Shown here: positions 18,900-27,582 of the stretch, piece by piece
Numbering within the stretch: position 1 is the first letter of the stretch
Layout: each line of letters begins with the position of its first letter
Source: Candidatus Accumulibacter contiguus
GTDB taxonomy: Bacteria; Pseudomonadota; Gammaproteobacteria; Burkholderiales; Rhodocyclaceae
Reading direction: 5' to 3'
Assembly (NCBI RefSeq): GCF_012940005.1
Contig: NZ_SPMX01000057.1
Span: 1 to 46,938 of the forward strand
DNA: 46,938 nucleotides
Program-made: the position numbers and the translations under genes
The notes under the pieces: model-generated
What the model was told of the DNA's origin: nothing
The model's database searches: none
What the model saw: only the letters and a program-made list of their open reading frames with translations

Positions 18900-19893
18900 A
18901 TGGCCGAAGTTAGCAAAAACTCCGTTTCCCAGACGCTGATTACCGAGAATGAGCATGGACAGCGCCTCGATAACTTGCTGCTGAAGAAGTGCAAAGGGGT
19001 GCCCAAGAGCCACGTCTACAGCATCGTGCGCAGCGGACAGGTGCGAGTCAACGGCCGGCGAGCGGAGGTTTCCTACCGTCTGCAGAGTGGCGATGTGCTG
19101 CGTATCCCGCCGTTGCGAATCGCCAGCATCGAACAGGAAGTGGTCGCCGGCGCCGAATTCAAGGTGCACCTGCCCATTGTTTTCGAAGACGAGGGCTTGT
19201 TGGTCGTCGACAAGCCAGCCGGCATCGCCGTGCATGGTGGCAGTGGCGAGAGCTTCGGGGTCATCGAGGCGCTGCGACGGCAGCGGCCACAGGCGCGTTT
19301 TCTCGAACTTGCGCATCGGCTTGACCGCGAAACCTCGGGAATCCTCTTGCTGGGCAAGAAACGCTCGGTGCTCCTGGCCTTGCACCAGATGTTCCGTAGC
19401 GGCGGTCTCGGTGGGGGGGGGGCAGGGAGCCGACAAACGTTACCTGGTCCTGGTCTGCGGTCGCTGGATGGATCCGCTGCGCAATGTTCGGCTACCCTTG
19501 CTCAAGTATCTGCAGGCATCGGGTGAGCGTCGAGTGCGCGTTTCCGAGGAGGGCAAGACTGCGCATACCCTCTTCCGCCTCGTGGCGCGCTGGGAACGTT
19601 TCAGCCTGCTGGAAGCCGAGCTGAAAACCGGGCGAACGCACCAGATCCGAGTCCATCTCGCGCATCTGGGCTTTCCGATCGCCGGTGACGAAAAATATGG
19701 CGACTTTGCGCTGAACAAGGCGTTGTCCAGGGAAGGGCTGAAGCGCATGTTTCTGCACGCTTGGCGGATGCGCCTGCCACACCCGCTGGAGGAGCGGGAA
19801 TTGGTGGTGGAAGCGGCGCTGCCGGCGGCGCTGAAGAGCTTCGTGCACAGCATTTCGGCGAAGGAAAAGCAGGATTATGGCGAGAAGGTCTGA
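18900..19893 (+). CDS. rluC: 23S rRNA pseudouridine synthase RluC (one frame break)
   Basis: The enzyme converts uridines of 23S rRNA to pseudouridine. An S4-type RNA-binding domain comes first (GQRLDNLLLKK through VRVNGRRAEVSYRLQSGD), then the catalytic domain with LAHRLDRETSGILLLGK, whose Asp is the nucleophile, and LKTGRTHQIRVHLAHLGFPI near the end. The frame breaks in a run of ten G at 19413-19422; nine G restores one protein of 330 residues, joining the MFRSGG segment to ADKRYLVLVCGRW. The start ATG GCC GAA at 18900 is used because the frame upstream lacks family sequence. It lies divergent from rne and is followed at once by the Rieske gene. The break is probably a base-calling error. 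Confidence 0.93.
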
Positions 19894-19917
19894 GTGGACG
19901 GGACTGTCCGAGTGGCC

Positions 19918-20271
19918 ATGGCTGCACGCCTGATCTGTCTTTCCGGTGATTTGCTGGACGGCGGGCCGGGGGTACGCTTCACGGTCAGGCGCTATGGCAC
20001 CGAAGAGCCGGCATTTGCGGTGCGATTTCAGGGTCGTGTCTTTGCCTACTGCAATCGTTGTGCGCATGTTCCCGTTGAACTCGACTGGCAGCCCAAGGAA
20101 TTCTTCGATCATTCCAAGTTATACTTGATCTGCGCAACGCATGGCGCGCTCTACTCGCCGGAAGACGGCCGCTGCCTGGGCGGTCGTTGTAACGGCAGAG
20201 GGCTGACGCCGCTACCCGTCGAAGAACGGGATGGCGCGATCTATTTCACCCCCAGCGAGCAGATATCTTGA
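19918..20271 (+). CDS. Small Rieske [2Fe-2S] protein
   Basis: The 117-residue soluble protein carries both halves of the Rieske cluster site: C-A-H in CNRCAHVPVEL and C-A-T-H in LICATHGALYSPEDGRCLGG, so two Cys and two His can hold a 2Fe-2S cluster. There is no membrane anchor or catalytic oxygenase domain, so it resembles stand-alone ferredoxin-like Rieske proteins with unknown partners. I use ATG 19918; a GTG at 19894 directly after the rluC stop would add eight residues. Its stop overlaps the TTG of the protease gene as TTGA, so rluC, this gene and the protease form one unit. Confidence 0.85.
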   Translation: MAARLICLSGDLLDGGPGVRFTVRRYGTEEPAFAVRFQGRVFAYCNRCAHVPVELDWQPKEFFDHSKLYLICATHGALYSPEDGRCLGGRCNGRGLTPLPVEERDGAIYFTPSEQIS

Positions 20272-21221
20272 GTACCCCTGAAAACGAACCACCCTGGGAA
20301 CGGCAGTTACTGGAGAAGGTTGCCTTCGCGTCGCTGCACGAGCAGCGGGCGAAGCGGCGCTGGGGTATTTTTTTCAAGCTGGCTGGCCTGGCCTACCTGG
20401 TCGCAGTCCTGGTGCTGGTCGTTGATTGGGGCGGCTCCGAGCAGCTTGCCGATGGCAGGCATACGGCGGTCATCCATCTGCATGGCACGATCGAGGCACA
20501 GGGCGAAGCCAGTGCGCAGAATGTCAACGACGCGCTGGAAGCCGCTTTCGCGGACAAGGGAACGGCGGGCGTCATCCTGCGGGTCAACAGCCCGGGTGGC
20601 AGCCCTGTTCAGGCAGGTATCGTCCACGACGAAATTCGTCGCTTGCGTACCAAGCACCCGCAGATTCCGCTGTATGCCGTGGTCGAAGACCTCTGCGCTT
20701 CCGGCGGCTACTACGTTGCTGTGGCGGCTGACAAGATTTTCGTAGACAAGGCCAGCATCGTCGGGTCGATCGGTGTGCTGATGGACGGTTTCGGTTTCAC
20801 CGGGACGATGGAAAAGCTTGGCGTCGAACGTCGGCTGCTGACCGCCGGGGAGAACAAGGGTTTCCTCGATCCTTTCTCGCCGCAGGACGCGAAGCAGAAG
20901 GAACACGCGCGGGTGTTGCTGCGCGAGATCCACAAGCAGTTCATCGAGGTCGTCCGGCGAGGGCGCGGCACGCGGCTCAAGGAAACGCCGGAGATGTTCA
21001 GCGGCCTGATGTGGACCGGCAGTCAAAGTGTCGGTCTGGGTCTCGCCGATGGCTTTGGCACCGTCGGTTCGGTGGCGCGTGACGTGATCAAGGCGGAGCG
21101 GATCGTCGAGTTCACCATCAAGGAAAATATCGCCGAACGTTTTGCCAAGCGCCTGCGTGCCGATGCCGTGCAGGGTGTGGCGGGCTCGCTGCTTGGCGCC
21201 GGCAGGCCACTGTTTCATTGA
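20268..21221 (+). CDS. SppA-type signal peptide peptidase (S49 family)
   Basis: The 317-residue protease is predicted to have one N-terminal membrane helix (about residues 33-54, IFFKLAGLAYLVAVLVLVVD) with the catalytic domain facing outward. It has the S49 features ILRVNSPGGSPVQAG, EDLCASGGYYVAVAAD with the nucleophilic Ser, and ENKGFLDPFSP with the general-base Lys, a Ser/Lys dyad. Such proteases clear cleaved signal peptides and membrane fragments. The start TTG overlaps the stop of the Rieske gene (TTGA), which makes the unusual start credible. The length suits the short bacterial SppA form rather than the duplicated 67-kDa one. Confidence 0.92.
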   Translation: MSTPENEPPWERQLLEKVAFASLHEQRAKRRWGIFFKLAGLAYLVAVLVLVVDWGGSEQLADGRHTAVIHLHGTIEAQGEASAQNVNDALEAAFADKGTAGVILRVNSPGGSPVQAGIVHDEIRRLRTKHPQIPLYAVVEDLCASGGYYVAVAADKIFVDKASIVGSIGVLMDGFGFTGTMEKLGVERRLLTAGENKGFLDPFSPQDAKQKEHARVLLREIHKQFIEVVRRGRGTRLKETPEMFSGLMWTGSQSVGLGLADGFGTVGSVARDVIKAERIVEFTIKENIAERFAKRLRADAVQGVAGSLLGAGRPLFH

Positions 21222-21236
21222 CCGCGTAGGTGTTCA

Positions 21237-21947
21237 CTAGGCCTGCAAAAGGAATACCGTCGGTCGGCGACTGATCTCGGGGTGCTGTTGGCGCCGCCAT
21301 TCGGAAACCGTTCGAGTCGTGATCTGCTCCTCATCGAGCGAGAGGTCGGTCGCGACACAGACGCGCGTGCTCGGCGCACAGGTCTGGACGAGTGCTGCGA
21401 GCATCTGGCGGTTGCGGTAGGGCGTTTCGATGAAGATTTGGGTTCGCTGTTGCTGCCGTGATTCTCTTTCCAGCTCGCGCAAGCGTGTTCCGAGTTCCTG
21501 GGGGCCGCTTGGCAGGTAGCCGTGAAACGCGAAACTTTGGCCGCTCAGTCCTGAAGCCATCAAGGCGAGCAGGATCGACGAGGGACCGATCATGGGAACG
21601 ACCTGGACGCCTCGCTGATGGGCCAGCGCAACCAGAGCGGCACCAGGGTCGGCCACTGCGGGGCAGCCGGCCTCGGAGATCAGTCCAAGGTCATTGCCAG
21701 CCAGTGCCGGCGCCAGAAGTTGTGGTAGCGCGCTGGCCGCGGTATGTTCGTTGAGTTCCAGTATCTCGATCTGTTGCAGCGGCGTCTCGGAAGGCAGCGA
21801 CTTGAGGAAGGCGCGCGCCGTCTTGGCATTCTCGGCAACGAAATGCACGAGTCTTTGCGCACAGGCCAGAACGGGCCCTGGCAGTACGTCCGCTACCGGA
21901 GTTTGGCCGAGTGGCACCGGAATCAGATAAAGCCGGCCGGTTTTCAT
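21237..21947 (-). CDS. RsmI-like tetrapyrrole-methylase-fold methyltransferase
   Basis: This 236-residue protein has the fold of the SAM-dependent tetrapyrrole methylases. Key segments are LYLIPVPLGQ at the start, LISEAGCPAVADPGAALV, VPMIGPSSILLALMASGLSG, and FIETPYRNRQMLAALV. It is close to RsmI, which 2'-O-methylates C1402 of 16S rRNA, but begins and ends differently and may be the second RsmI-like protein common in betaproteobacteria, so I give no symbol. It lies 33 bases downstream of yceF on the same strand and probably shares its transcript. Confidence 0.85.
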   Translation of the reverse strand: MKTGRLYLIPVPLGQTPVADVLPGPVLACAQRLVHFVAENAKTARAFLKSLPSETPLQQIEILELNEHTAASALPQLLAPALAGNDLGLISEAGCPAVADPGAALVALAHQRGVQVVPMIGPSSILLALMASGLSGQSFAFHGYLPSGPQELGTRLRELERESRQQQRTQIFIETPYRNRQMLAALVQTCAPSTRVCVATDLSLDEEQITTRTVSEWRRQQHPEISRRPTVFLLQA

Positions 21948-21980
21948 GCAGTGCCTGGCCTCCGAACGATCCCCTGACGA

Positions 21981-22565
21981 TCAGAATACCGAGACGTTCT
22001 CGATTCGCAGCAGGTCGCAGAGCGCGATCAGCGGCAGTCCGATCAGTGCATTCGGGTCTTCGCCGTCGATTCTGGCAATCAGGGCGATTCCCAGCCCTTC
22101 CGATTTGGCACTGCCGGCACAGTGGTACGGTTGTTCCTTGCGCAGGTAGCTTTCGATTTCCTCGTCTTGCAGGTTTCTGAAAGTGACCAGCGTCGCTACG
22201 CCGCGCCGATGTGCTTTGCCGGTTCTTGCGTTCAGAAGGCAGAGACCGGTGAAGAAGTTCACGCGGTGGCCACGCATGGCCTGCAACTGGCGCAGTGCAT
22301 TGTCATGGGTTCCCGGTTTCCCGAAAATCTGGCCGTCCAGACAGGCCACCTGGTCGCTGCCAATGATCAGGGCGTCGCCGTGCGAACCGGCGACGGCGCG
22401 GGCCTTGGCTTCCGAAAGGCGCAGGGCGCCAGCTTCAGGGGTTTCGCCTAGCAGCAGGGCTTCGTCAACGGCGGGATTGGCGGTCTCGAACGGCAAACCA
22501 AGGCGAGCCAGCAGTTCACGGCGATACGGCGAGGTCGAGGCGAGAATGAGCGGTGGCATGGGCAT
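21981..22565 (-). CDS. yceF: Maf-type nucleotide pyrophosphatase, YceF subfamily
   Basis: The 194-residue enzyme removes pyrophosphate from modified nucleotides; the YceF branch acts on 7-methyl-GTP. Family motifs are [21 protein letters not shown] with the substrate-binding Ser/Arg, [26 protein letters not shown], and [13 protein letters not shown] near the end. The arrangement yceF divergent from yceD-rpmF-plsX-fab is conserved widely in gamma- and betaproteobacteria, which supports the name. A second ATG two codons in (22559) could be the start. Confidence 0.93.
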   Translation of the reverse strand: MPMPPLILASTSPYRRELLARLGLPFETANPAVDEALLLGETPEAGALRLSEAKARAVAGSHGDALIIGSDQVACLDGQIFGKPGTHDNALRQLQAMRGHRVNFFTGLCLLNARTGKAHRRGVATLVTFRNLQDEEIESYLRKEQPYHCAGSAKSEGLGIALIARIDGEDPNALIGLPLIALCDLLRIENVSVF

Positions 22566-22643
22566 CGGAGGGTCAACTTCTGCGCAAAGACCGGGGCAAA
22601 GCGGAAAAAACCAGGGAATGCCGCAATTTGCCGCGTCGCTGCT

Positions 22644-22672
22644 TTGACTTCAAAAGCCGAAGATAATATCAT
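22644..22672 (+). promoter_or_regulatory. Predicted sigma-70 promoter of the yceD-rpmF-fab operon
   Basis: TTGACT (22644-22649) and TATCAT (22667-22672) are separated by 17 bases, close to the consensus TTGACA-17-TATAAT. They lie 28 bases before the yceD ATG in the divergent space with yceF. Confidence 0.55.
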
Positions 22673-22699
22673 GCGCCCCTTGTGTCGTGACGAGTCGTG

Positions 22700-23191
22700 A
22701 TGGACGTGATTGACAGCCAGGTATTTGCACGTGAAGGAGGTTCGCTGCAAGGCGAGCTGCCCGTCGCAGCACTGACTCGATTGCTTGATCTGTTGACTGC
22801 TTCAGATGGCTCTCTGACGTACCGGATCCAGGGACGAATGGGGCCTTGCAAGCGCCCACAGTTACTGGTGGAGGTGGATGGTGTCTTGTCCCTGTGCTGT
22901 CAACGCTGCCTCGAGGCGATCGACTACCCGATCGAGGTGCGTAGTCTGCTGGAATTTGTCGATAGCGACGGTGACCTGACACAGGAGGAACTGGAGGATG
23001 ACTCCAGGGACTTTCTTCCCGATCAGAAGGAACTGGATGTTGCCGTACTGATCGAGGATGAAATTCTGCTTGCGCTTCCCCTCGCTCCGCGCCACGATCA
23101 TTGCGCCCTGCCCGGGGTTGCTCCGGGGTCGGCAAATGTGTCACCGTTTTCAGTGTTGGCCGGCCTTCAGGGCAAGGCTGAGCAAGTTTGA
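22700..23191 (+). CDS. yceD: YceD family (DUF177) 23S rRNA accumulation protein
   Basis: The 163-residue acidic protein belongs to the DUF177/YceD family, linked to 23S rRNA accumulation. A central LCCQRCLEAIDYPIEV supplies the conserved C-x-x-C pair, followed by an acidic stretch (FVDSDGDLTQEELEDD) and LDVAVLIEDEILLALPLAPRH, the family's final block. The start is ATG 22700, preceded in frame by a GTG. It heads the rpmF-plsX-fab operon as in many proteobacteria and ends 15 bases before rpmF. Confidence 0.93.
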   Translation: MDVIDSQVFAREGGSLQGELPVAALTRLLDLLTASDGSLTYRIQGRMGPCKRPQLLVEVDGVLSLCCQRCLEAIDYPIEVRSLLEFVDSDGDLTQEELEDDSRDFLPDQKELDVAVLIEDEILLALPLAPRHDHCALPGVAPGSANVSPFSVLAGLQGKAEQV

Positions 23192-23206
23192 TTCTAGGAG
23201 TTCGTG

Positions 23207-23386
23207 ATGGCTGTGCAACAGAACAAGAAATCCCCTTCCAAGCGTGGCATGCATCGTGCGCACGATTCCCTGAGCGGCATGCCGCTGGCGATCGAGCCGA
23301 CGACCGGCGAGGTCCACCTGCGTCACCACGTCAGCCCGTCGGGTTATTATCGGGGCAAGAAGGTCGTCAAAAGCGCCGGCGAGTGA
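23207..23386 (+). CDS. rpmF: 50S ribosomal protein bL32
   Basis: The 59-residue protein starts [20 protein letters not shown], an unmistakable bL32 N-terminus, and ends [15 protein letters not shown]. It lacks the zinc-binding cysteines of some bL32 forms. AGGAG stands about 8 bases before ATG 23207; a GTG codon just upstream is in frame but unlikely to be used. It is co-transcribed with yceD and plsX. Confidence 0.97.
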   Translation: MAVQQNKKSPSKRGMHRAHDSLSGMPLAIEPTTGEVHLRHHVSPSGYYRGKKVVKSAGE

Positions 23387-23449
23387 TTCTGCTGGCTTGG
23401 GTGAGCGCCTTTCCGTGATGGTGAGTTGCCAGTCCTGGTCTGTCATCGG

Positions 23450-24463
23450 ATGACCATTACCGTCGCCATCGACTGCATGGGAGGGGACCACGGTCCCTGC
23501 GTGACCGTTCCGGCAGCACTCCAGTTTGTACGCGATCGTTCTGACGTGCGCGTCATTCTGGTGGGTCTCGCCGAGAGCATTCGCCCTTTTCTGGGCGACG
23601 CTGCGATCGGCCGGGTTGCCGTACGTCATGCCACGGAAGTGGTGGCGATGGATGAGTCGCCGGCACTGACGCTGCGCACCAAGAAAGACTCGTCGATGCG
23701 TGTCGCCATCAACCTGGTCAAGCAGGGCGAGGCGGATGCCTGTGTTTCGGCCGGGAACACCGGCGCGCTGATGGCCATTTCCCGATTCGTCCTGAAGATG
23801 CTGCCGGGGATCGATCGACCGGCGATCTGTGCGGTGCTGCCCACGCTCACCGGGCACACGCATGTGCTCGATCTCGGCGCCAATGTCGATTGCAGCCCAG
23901 GGCATCTGCTGCAGTTCGGAATCATGGGCGCTTCGCTGGTTTCTGCCATCGAGCATCGAGATCGACCAACGGTCGGGATGCTGAACATCGGCGAAGAGGA
24001 CATCAAGGGCAATGATGTCGCCAAGCGGGCTGCCGAGTTGCTTTGGGAGTCGGGTTTGAATTTCGTCGGTAATATCGAAGGTGACGGGCTCTACAAAGGC
24101 GAGGCAGACGTCATTGTTTGCGATGGCTTTGTCGGCAATGTCGCGCTCAAGGCTTCGGAAGGTCTGGCACAACTGCTGGCTACTTTCCTGCGGCAGGAAT
24201 TCCGGCGCAATCTGTTTACCAGGCTGGCGGCTGTGGTCGCCATGCCGGTGCTCAATAGGTTCAAGAAGCGGGTTGACCATCGCCAGTACAACGGCGCCAC
24301 CCTGCTCGGCTTGAAGGGTATCGTCGTCAAGAGCCATGGCTCGGCCGATGTCATTGCTTTTACGCGCGCGCTGCAGCGTGCTGCAGATGAGGCCAGTAGT
24401 GGCGTTCTCGCACGCATCAGCGAACGCGTTGCGCAGCAACAACCGCTTCAGGAGACCGCCTAG
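23450..24463 (+). CDS. plsX: Phosphate acyltransferase PlsX
   Basis: PlsX makes acyl-phosphate from acyl-ACP, the first step of the PlsX/PlsY route to lysophosphatidate. The 337-residue protein has the family's [11 protein letters not shown] at the start, [37 protein letters not shown], and [17 protein letters not shown]. The start ATG 23450 gives the standard N-terminus MTITVAIDC; an upstream in-frame codon would add eight residues unlike the family. It ends two bases before the fabH start codon. Confidence 0.97.
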   Translation: MTITVAIDCMGGDHGPCVTVPAALQFVRDRSDVRVILVGLAESIRPFLGDAAIGRVAVRHATEVVAMDESPALTLRTKKDSSMRVAINLVKQGEADACVSAGNTGALMAISRFVLKMLPGIDRPAICAVLPTLTGHTHVLDLGANVDCSPGHLLQFGIMGASLVSAIEHRDRPTVGMLNIGEEDIKGNDVAKRAAELLWESGLNFVGNIEGDGLYKGEADVIVCDGFVGNVALKASEGLAQLLATFLRQEFRRNLFTRLAAVVAMPVLNRFKKRVDHRQYNGATLLGLKGIVVKSHGSADVIAFTRALQRAADEASSGVLARISERVAQQQPLQETA

Positions 24464-24464
24464 C

Positions 24465-25424
24465 ATGTTCTCCCGCATTACCGGGACCGGCAGTTTTCTG
24501 CCCGGCCCCCCAGTCAGCAACGATGATCTCGTGCACCGTGGCATCGAAACCAACGATGACTGGATCGTCAGTCGTACCGGCATTCGCTGCCGTCATCTCG
24601 CGGACCAGGGCGAGACTTCCAGTGATCTGGGCCTGGAGGCGAGCCGTCGGGCACTGAACGCCGCTGGTCTTGAGGCGTCCGATCTGGATCTGATCATTGT
24701 GGCGACCTCGACCCCGGATTTCATTTTTCCGAGTACCGCCTGCTTGCTGCAGGCCAAACTCGGGAATCATGGAGCTACGGCGTTTGACGTGCAGGCGGTT
24801 TGCAGCGGCTTCGTCTACGCGCTGGCGATTGCCGACAAGTTCCTCCGTTCGGGGAGTCATCGGCGCGCTTTGGTGGTCGGAGCCGAAGTCTTCTCGCATA
24901 TTCTCGACTGGAATGATCGAGCCACCTGTGTGCTGTTCGGCGATGGTGCCGGTGCAGTCGTTCTGGAGACGTCCGATCAGCCGGGAATCCTGGCAACCGC
25001 CCTGCACGCCGACGGTGCGCACCACGCTATCCTGTCGGTGCCGGGTGGTGTCAGCGGCGGTCGGGTGACGGGCGATCCTTTCCTGCGTATGGATGGGCAG
25101 GCGGTGTTCAAGTTTGCTGTGCGCGTCCTCGCGGAAGTTGGCGAGGAGTGCTGCCAGGCGGCCGGCATCGCATCTTCCGATATCGACTGGCTGATTCCGC
25201 ACCAGGCCAATATTCGCATCCTGGAAGCCACGGCCAGAAGAATGAAAATGCCGATGGACAAGCTGGTTGTCACCGTCGACCGGCATGGCAACACGTCGGC
25301 TGCCTCGGTTCCTCTGGCTCTGGATGAGGCCATTCGCGATCGACGCATGCAGGCCGGACAGAAGATCATGCTCGAAGGCGTTGGTGGTGGTTTCACCTGG
25401 GGCGCAGTTCTGTTCGAATTCTAA
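24465..25424 (+). CDS. fabH: 3-oxoacyl-ACP synthase III
   Basis: FabH condenses acetyl-CoA with malonyl-ACP to start fatty acid synthesis. The 319-residue protein has catalytic Cys113 in DVQAVCSGF, His in [11 protein letters not shown] and Asn in [14 protein letters not shown], the full Cys-His-Asn triad, and ends [13 protein letters not shown] as usual. The ATG at 24465 follows the plsX stop by one base and has GGAGA upstream inside plsX, so the two are probably coupled. Confidence 0.98.
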   Translation: MFSRITGTGSFLPGPPVSNDDLVHRGIETNDDWIVSRTGIRCRHLADQGETSSDLGLEASRRALNAAGLEASDLDLIIVATSTPDFIFPSTACLLQAKLGNHGATAFDVQAVCSGFVYALAIADKFLRSGSHRRALVVGAEVFSHILDWNDRATCVLFGDGAGAVVLETSDQPGILATALHADGAHHAILSVPGGVSGGRVTGDPFLRMDGQAVFKFAVRVLAEVGEECCQAAGIASSDIDWLIPHQANIRILEATARRMKMPMDKLVVTVDRHGNTSAASVPLALDEAIRDRRMQAGQKIMLEGVGGGFTWGAVLFEF

Positions 25425-25435
25425 AGGAAGTATGC

Positions 25436-26377
25436 ATGGCGTTCGCTTTTGTTTTTCCCGGTCAGGGCTCGCAAGCGGTGGGAATGATGGCGGCCTACGG
25501 CGATTCCGCGGTGGTGCGTGCCACTTTCGCCGAGGCTTCGGCGGCACTCGACCAGGATCTCTGGAAATTGCTTGCCGATGGCCCGGCCGAAGCCCTGGCA
25601 CAGACCGTCAATACCCAGCCCGTGATGCTGAGCGCCGGGATTGCGGTCTATCGCCTATGGCTCGACATGGGTGGCGAGGTGCCGACGCTCCTCGCCGGTC
25701 ACAGCCTCGGCGAGTACACCGCGCTGGTGGTCGCCGGCGTCATTGCCTTCAAGGATGCGGTGCCGCTGGTTCGCCTGCGTGCGGCGGCGATGCAGGAAGC
25801 GGTCCCCGCGGGCGCGGGGGCGATGGCCGCCATTCTCGGGATCGATGACGATAGAATTGCCGCGGCCTGTGCCGAAGCCAGGGTGGCCGGCAGCACTGCC
25901 GAGGTGGTTGAACCGGTCAATTACAACGGGCCCGGGCAGACCGTCATTGCTGGCAGCAAGGCGGCAGTGGAACGTGCCTGTGCCGTGTGCAAGGCGAATG
26001 GCGCCAAGCGCGCGCTGCTGCTGCCGGTTTCCGCACCCTTTCACTCCTCGCTGATGCGGCCGGCGGCTGCCAAACTGGCAGCCCGTCTGGACGAGTTGAG
26101 CTTTGCCGCAGCCCAGATACCGGTGATCAACAATGTGGATGTGGCCATCGAGTCGGACCCCGCTCGGATCAAGGACGCTCTGGTTCGGCAGGCGTACTCT
26201 CCGGTGCGCTGGGTCGAGACGATCCGGAAAATGGCTGCCATGGACATCACGACGATCGCCGAATGCGGACCCGGCAAGGTTCTGGCAGGCCTCAGCAAGC
26301 GCTGTGCAGAGCCGTTGACGAGTATCGCGCTGGCTGATCGGGCGGCGATCGAAGCTGCCGTAGCGAACCTGGAGTAA
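25436..26377 (+). CDS. fabD: Malonyl-CoA:ACP transacylase
   Basis: FabD loads malonyl groups onto acyl carrier protein. The 313-residue protein begins AFVFPGQGSQAVGMM, has the nucleophile Ser in LLAGHSLGEYTAL (about residue 90), the catalytic His in VSAPFHSSLM, and the terminal ECGPGKVLAGL. AAAGGAAG lies five bases before the chosen ATG 25436. It stands between fabH and fabG. Confidence 0.98.
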   Translation: MAFAFVFPGQGSQAVGMMAAYGDSAVVRATFAEASAALDQDLWKLLADGPAEALAQTVNTQPVMLSAGIAVYRLWLDMGGEVPTLLAGHSLGEYTALVVAGVIAFKDAVPLVRLRAAAMQEAVPAGAGAMAAILGIDDDRIAAACAEARVAGSTAEVVEPVNYNGPGQTVIAGSKAAVERACAVCKANGAKRALLLPVSAPFHSSLMRPAAAKLAARLDELSFAAAQIPVINNVDVAIESDPARIKDALVRQAYSPVRWVETIRKMAAMDITTIAECGPGKVLAGLSKRCAEPLTSIALADRAAIEAAVANLE

Positions 26378-26382
26378 GGATC

Positions 26383-27123
26383 ATGCTCGAAGGGCAAGTG
26401 GCACTCGTGACCGGTGCCTCGCGTGGTATCGGTCAGGCGATCGCACGCGAACTGGGCCGCCTGGGAGCAACCGTGATCGGGACCGCAACGAGTCCCGAGG
26501 GTGCTGCGAATATCGCGGCGTACCTGAATGATGCAGACAGCAAGGGTGAGGGGGCGCTGCTCGAAGTGCGCGATGCCGGACAGGTGGATGCGCTGGTCAG
26601 CCATATCGAGAAGACCTACGGTGCGGTATCGATCCTGATCAACAACGCCGGTATCACCCGCGATAACCTCGCGCTGCGTCTCAAGGACGACGAGTGGGAG
26701 ACGGTCCTCGATACCAACCTGAAAGCCGTTTTCCGACTCTCCAGAGCGGTCATGCGCGGCATGATCAAGGCCAGGTATGGGCGGATCATCAACGTGACCT
26801 CGGTGGTCGCTCATGCAGGCAATTCCGGTCAGGTGAATTACTGCGCGGCCAAGGCTGGCGTCGCCGGCATGAGCCGGGCGCTGGCCCGAGAACTCGCCAG
26901 TCGCAATATCACCGTCAATTGTGTGGCGCCCGGGCTGATCGATACGGATATGACGAAGGCCCTCGACGACAAGCAGAAGGCCGCGCTGCTCGGGAATATT
27001 CCACTCGGTCGCTTCGGATCTGCTCAGGATGTCGCTGCTGCAGTTGCTTTTCTGGCATCCGCGGGGGCTGCTTATGTCACCGGTACGACACTGCATGTCA
27101 ACGGTGGCATGTTCATGGGCTGA
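26383..27123 (+). CDS. fabG: 3-oxoacyl-ACP reductase
   Basis: FabG reduces 3-oxoacyl-ACP with NADPH. The 246-residue short-chain dehydrogenase has the cofactor loop VTGASRGIGQAIA, NNAGITRDNLALRLKDDEW, and the catalytic Ser and Tyr-Lys in NVTSVVAHAGNSGQVNYCAAKAG. It ends GTTLHVNGGMFMG, the usual FabG tail. It lies five bases after fabD. Confidence 0.98.
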   Translation: MLEGQVALVTGASRGIGQAIARELGRLGATVIGTATSPEGAANIAAYLNDADSKGEGALLEVRDAGQVDALVSHIEKTYGAVSILINNAGITRDNLALRLKDDEWETVLDTNLKAVFRLSRAVMRGMIKARYGRIINVTSVVAHAGNSGQVNYCAAKAGVAGMSRALARELASRNITVNCVAPGLIDTDMTKALDDKQKAALLGNIPLGRFGSAQDVAAAVAFLASAGAAYVTGTTLHVNGGMFMG

Positions 27124-27185
27124 GCAATGCCGGCCGCCGGAGACTTGCAGCCGGCTGCTGTGAGCATTGGTAACTTGCGGCCATT

Positions 27186-27214
27186 TTGTTAGAATGGCGC
27201 GTTTTTGTTTTACA
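27186..27214 (+). promoter_or_regulatory. Possible internal promoter before acpP
   Basis: The 117-base gap between fabG and acpP is AT-rich compared with its surroundings. TTGTTA (27186-27191) and TTTACA (27209-27214), 17 bases apart, could form a promoter that boosts acyl carrier protein, which is needed in excess. The -10 match is only fair. Confidence 0.35.
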
Positions 27215-27240
27215 TTTGAACCTTGAGAAGGAAGACCTTG

Positions 27241-27477
27241 ATGGAAAATATTGAACAGCGTGTCAAGAAGATTGTCGCAGAACAGCTTGGTGTCAATGAA
27301 GCGGACATCAAGAACGAATCGTCGTTTGTCGATGATCTTGGCGCTGATTCGCTGGACACGGTGGAGTTGGTGATGGCTCTGGAAGAGGAGTTCGAGTGCG
27401 AGATTCCGGATGATGAAGCCGAGAAGATCACCACCGTGCAGCAGGCCATCGACTACGTGACCGCTCACAAGAAGTAA
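27241..27477 (+). CDS. acpP: Acyl carrier protein
   Basis: The 78-residue acidic protein carries the growing acyl chain on a phosphopantetheine arm attached to Ser37 in [37 protein letters not shown] is the standard N-terminus. GAGAAGGAAG upstream of ATG 27241 gives a strong ribosome site; an in-frame codon six residues earlier is not needed. It lies between fabG and fabF. Confidence 0.98.
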   Translation: MENIEQRVKKIVAEQLGVNEADIKNESSFVDDLGADSLDTVELVMALEEEFECEIPDDEAEKITTVQQAIDYVTAHKK

Positions 27478-27582
27478 TCGACCAGGAGCCTTGCCGACAG
27501 TTCGCGGTAGCGGCTGTCTTCGGCAGTGCGTTTGAGGGTAAAGGAAATCCGTTTCCGAATGTTTCAATCGTCGGAGTCCAAG

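Noticed and set aside
23150-24583. A 477-codon antisense frame across rpmF and plsX
   Set aside because: It opposes two certain genes, and its His/Arg/Gln-rich composition is typical of antisense shadow in GC-rich DNA.
26041-27567. A 508-codon antisense frame across fabD-fabG-acpP
   Set aside because: It lies opposite three certain genes, crosses gene borders and has no domain.
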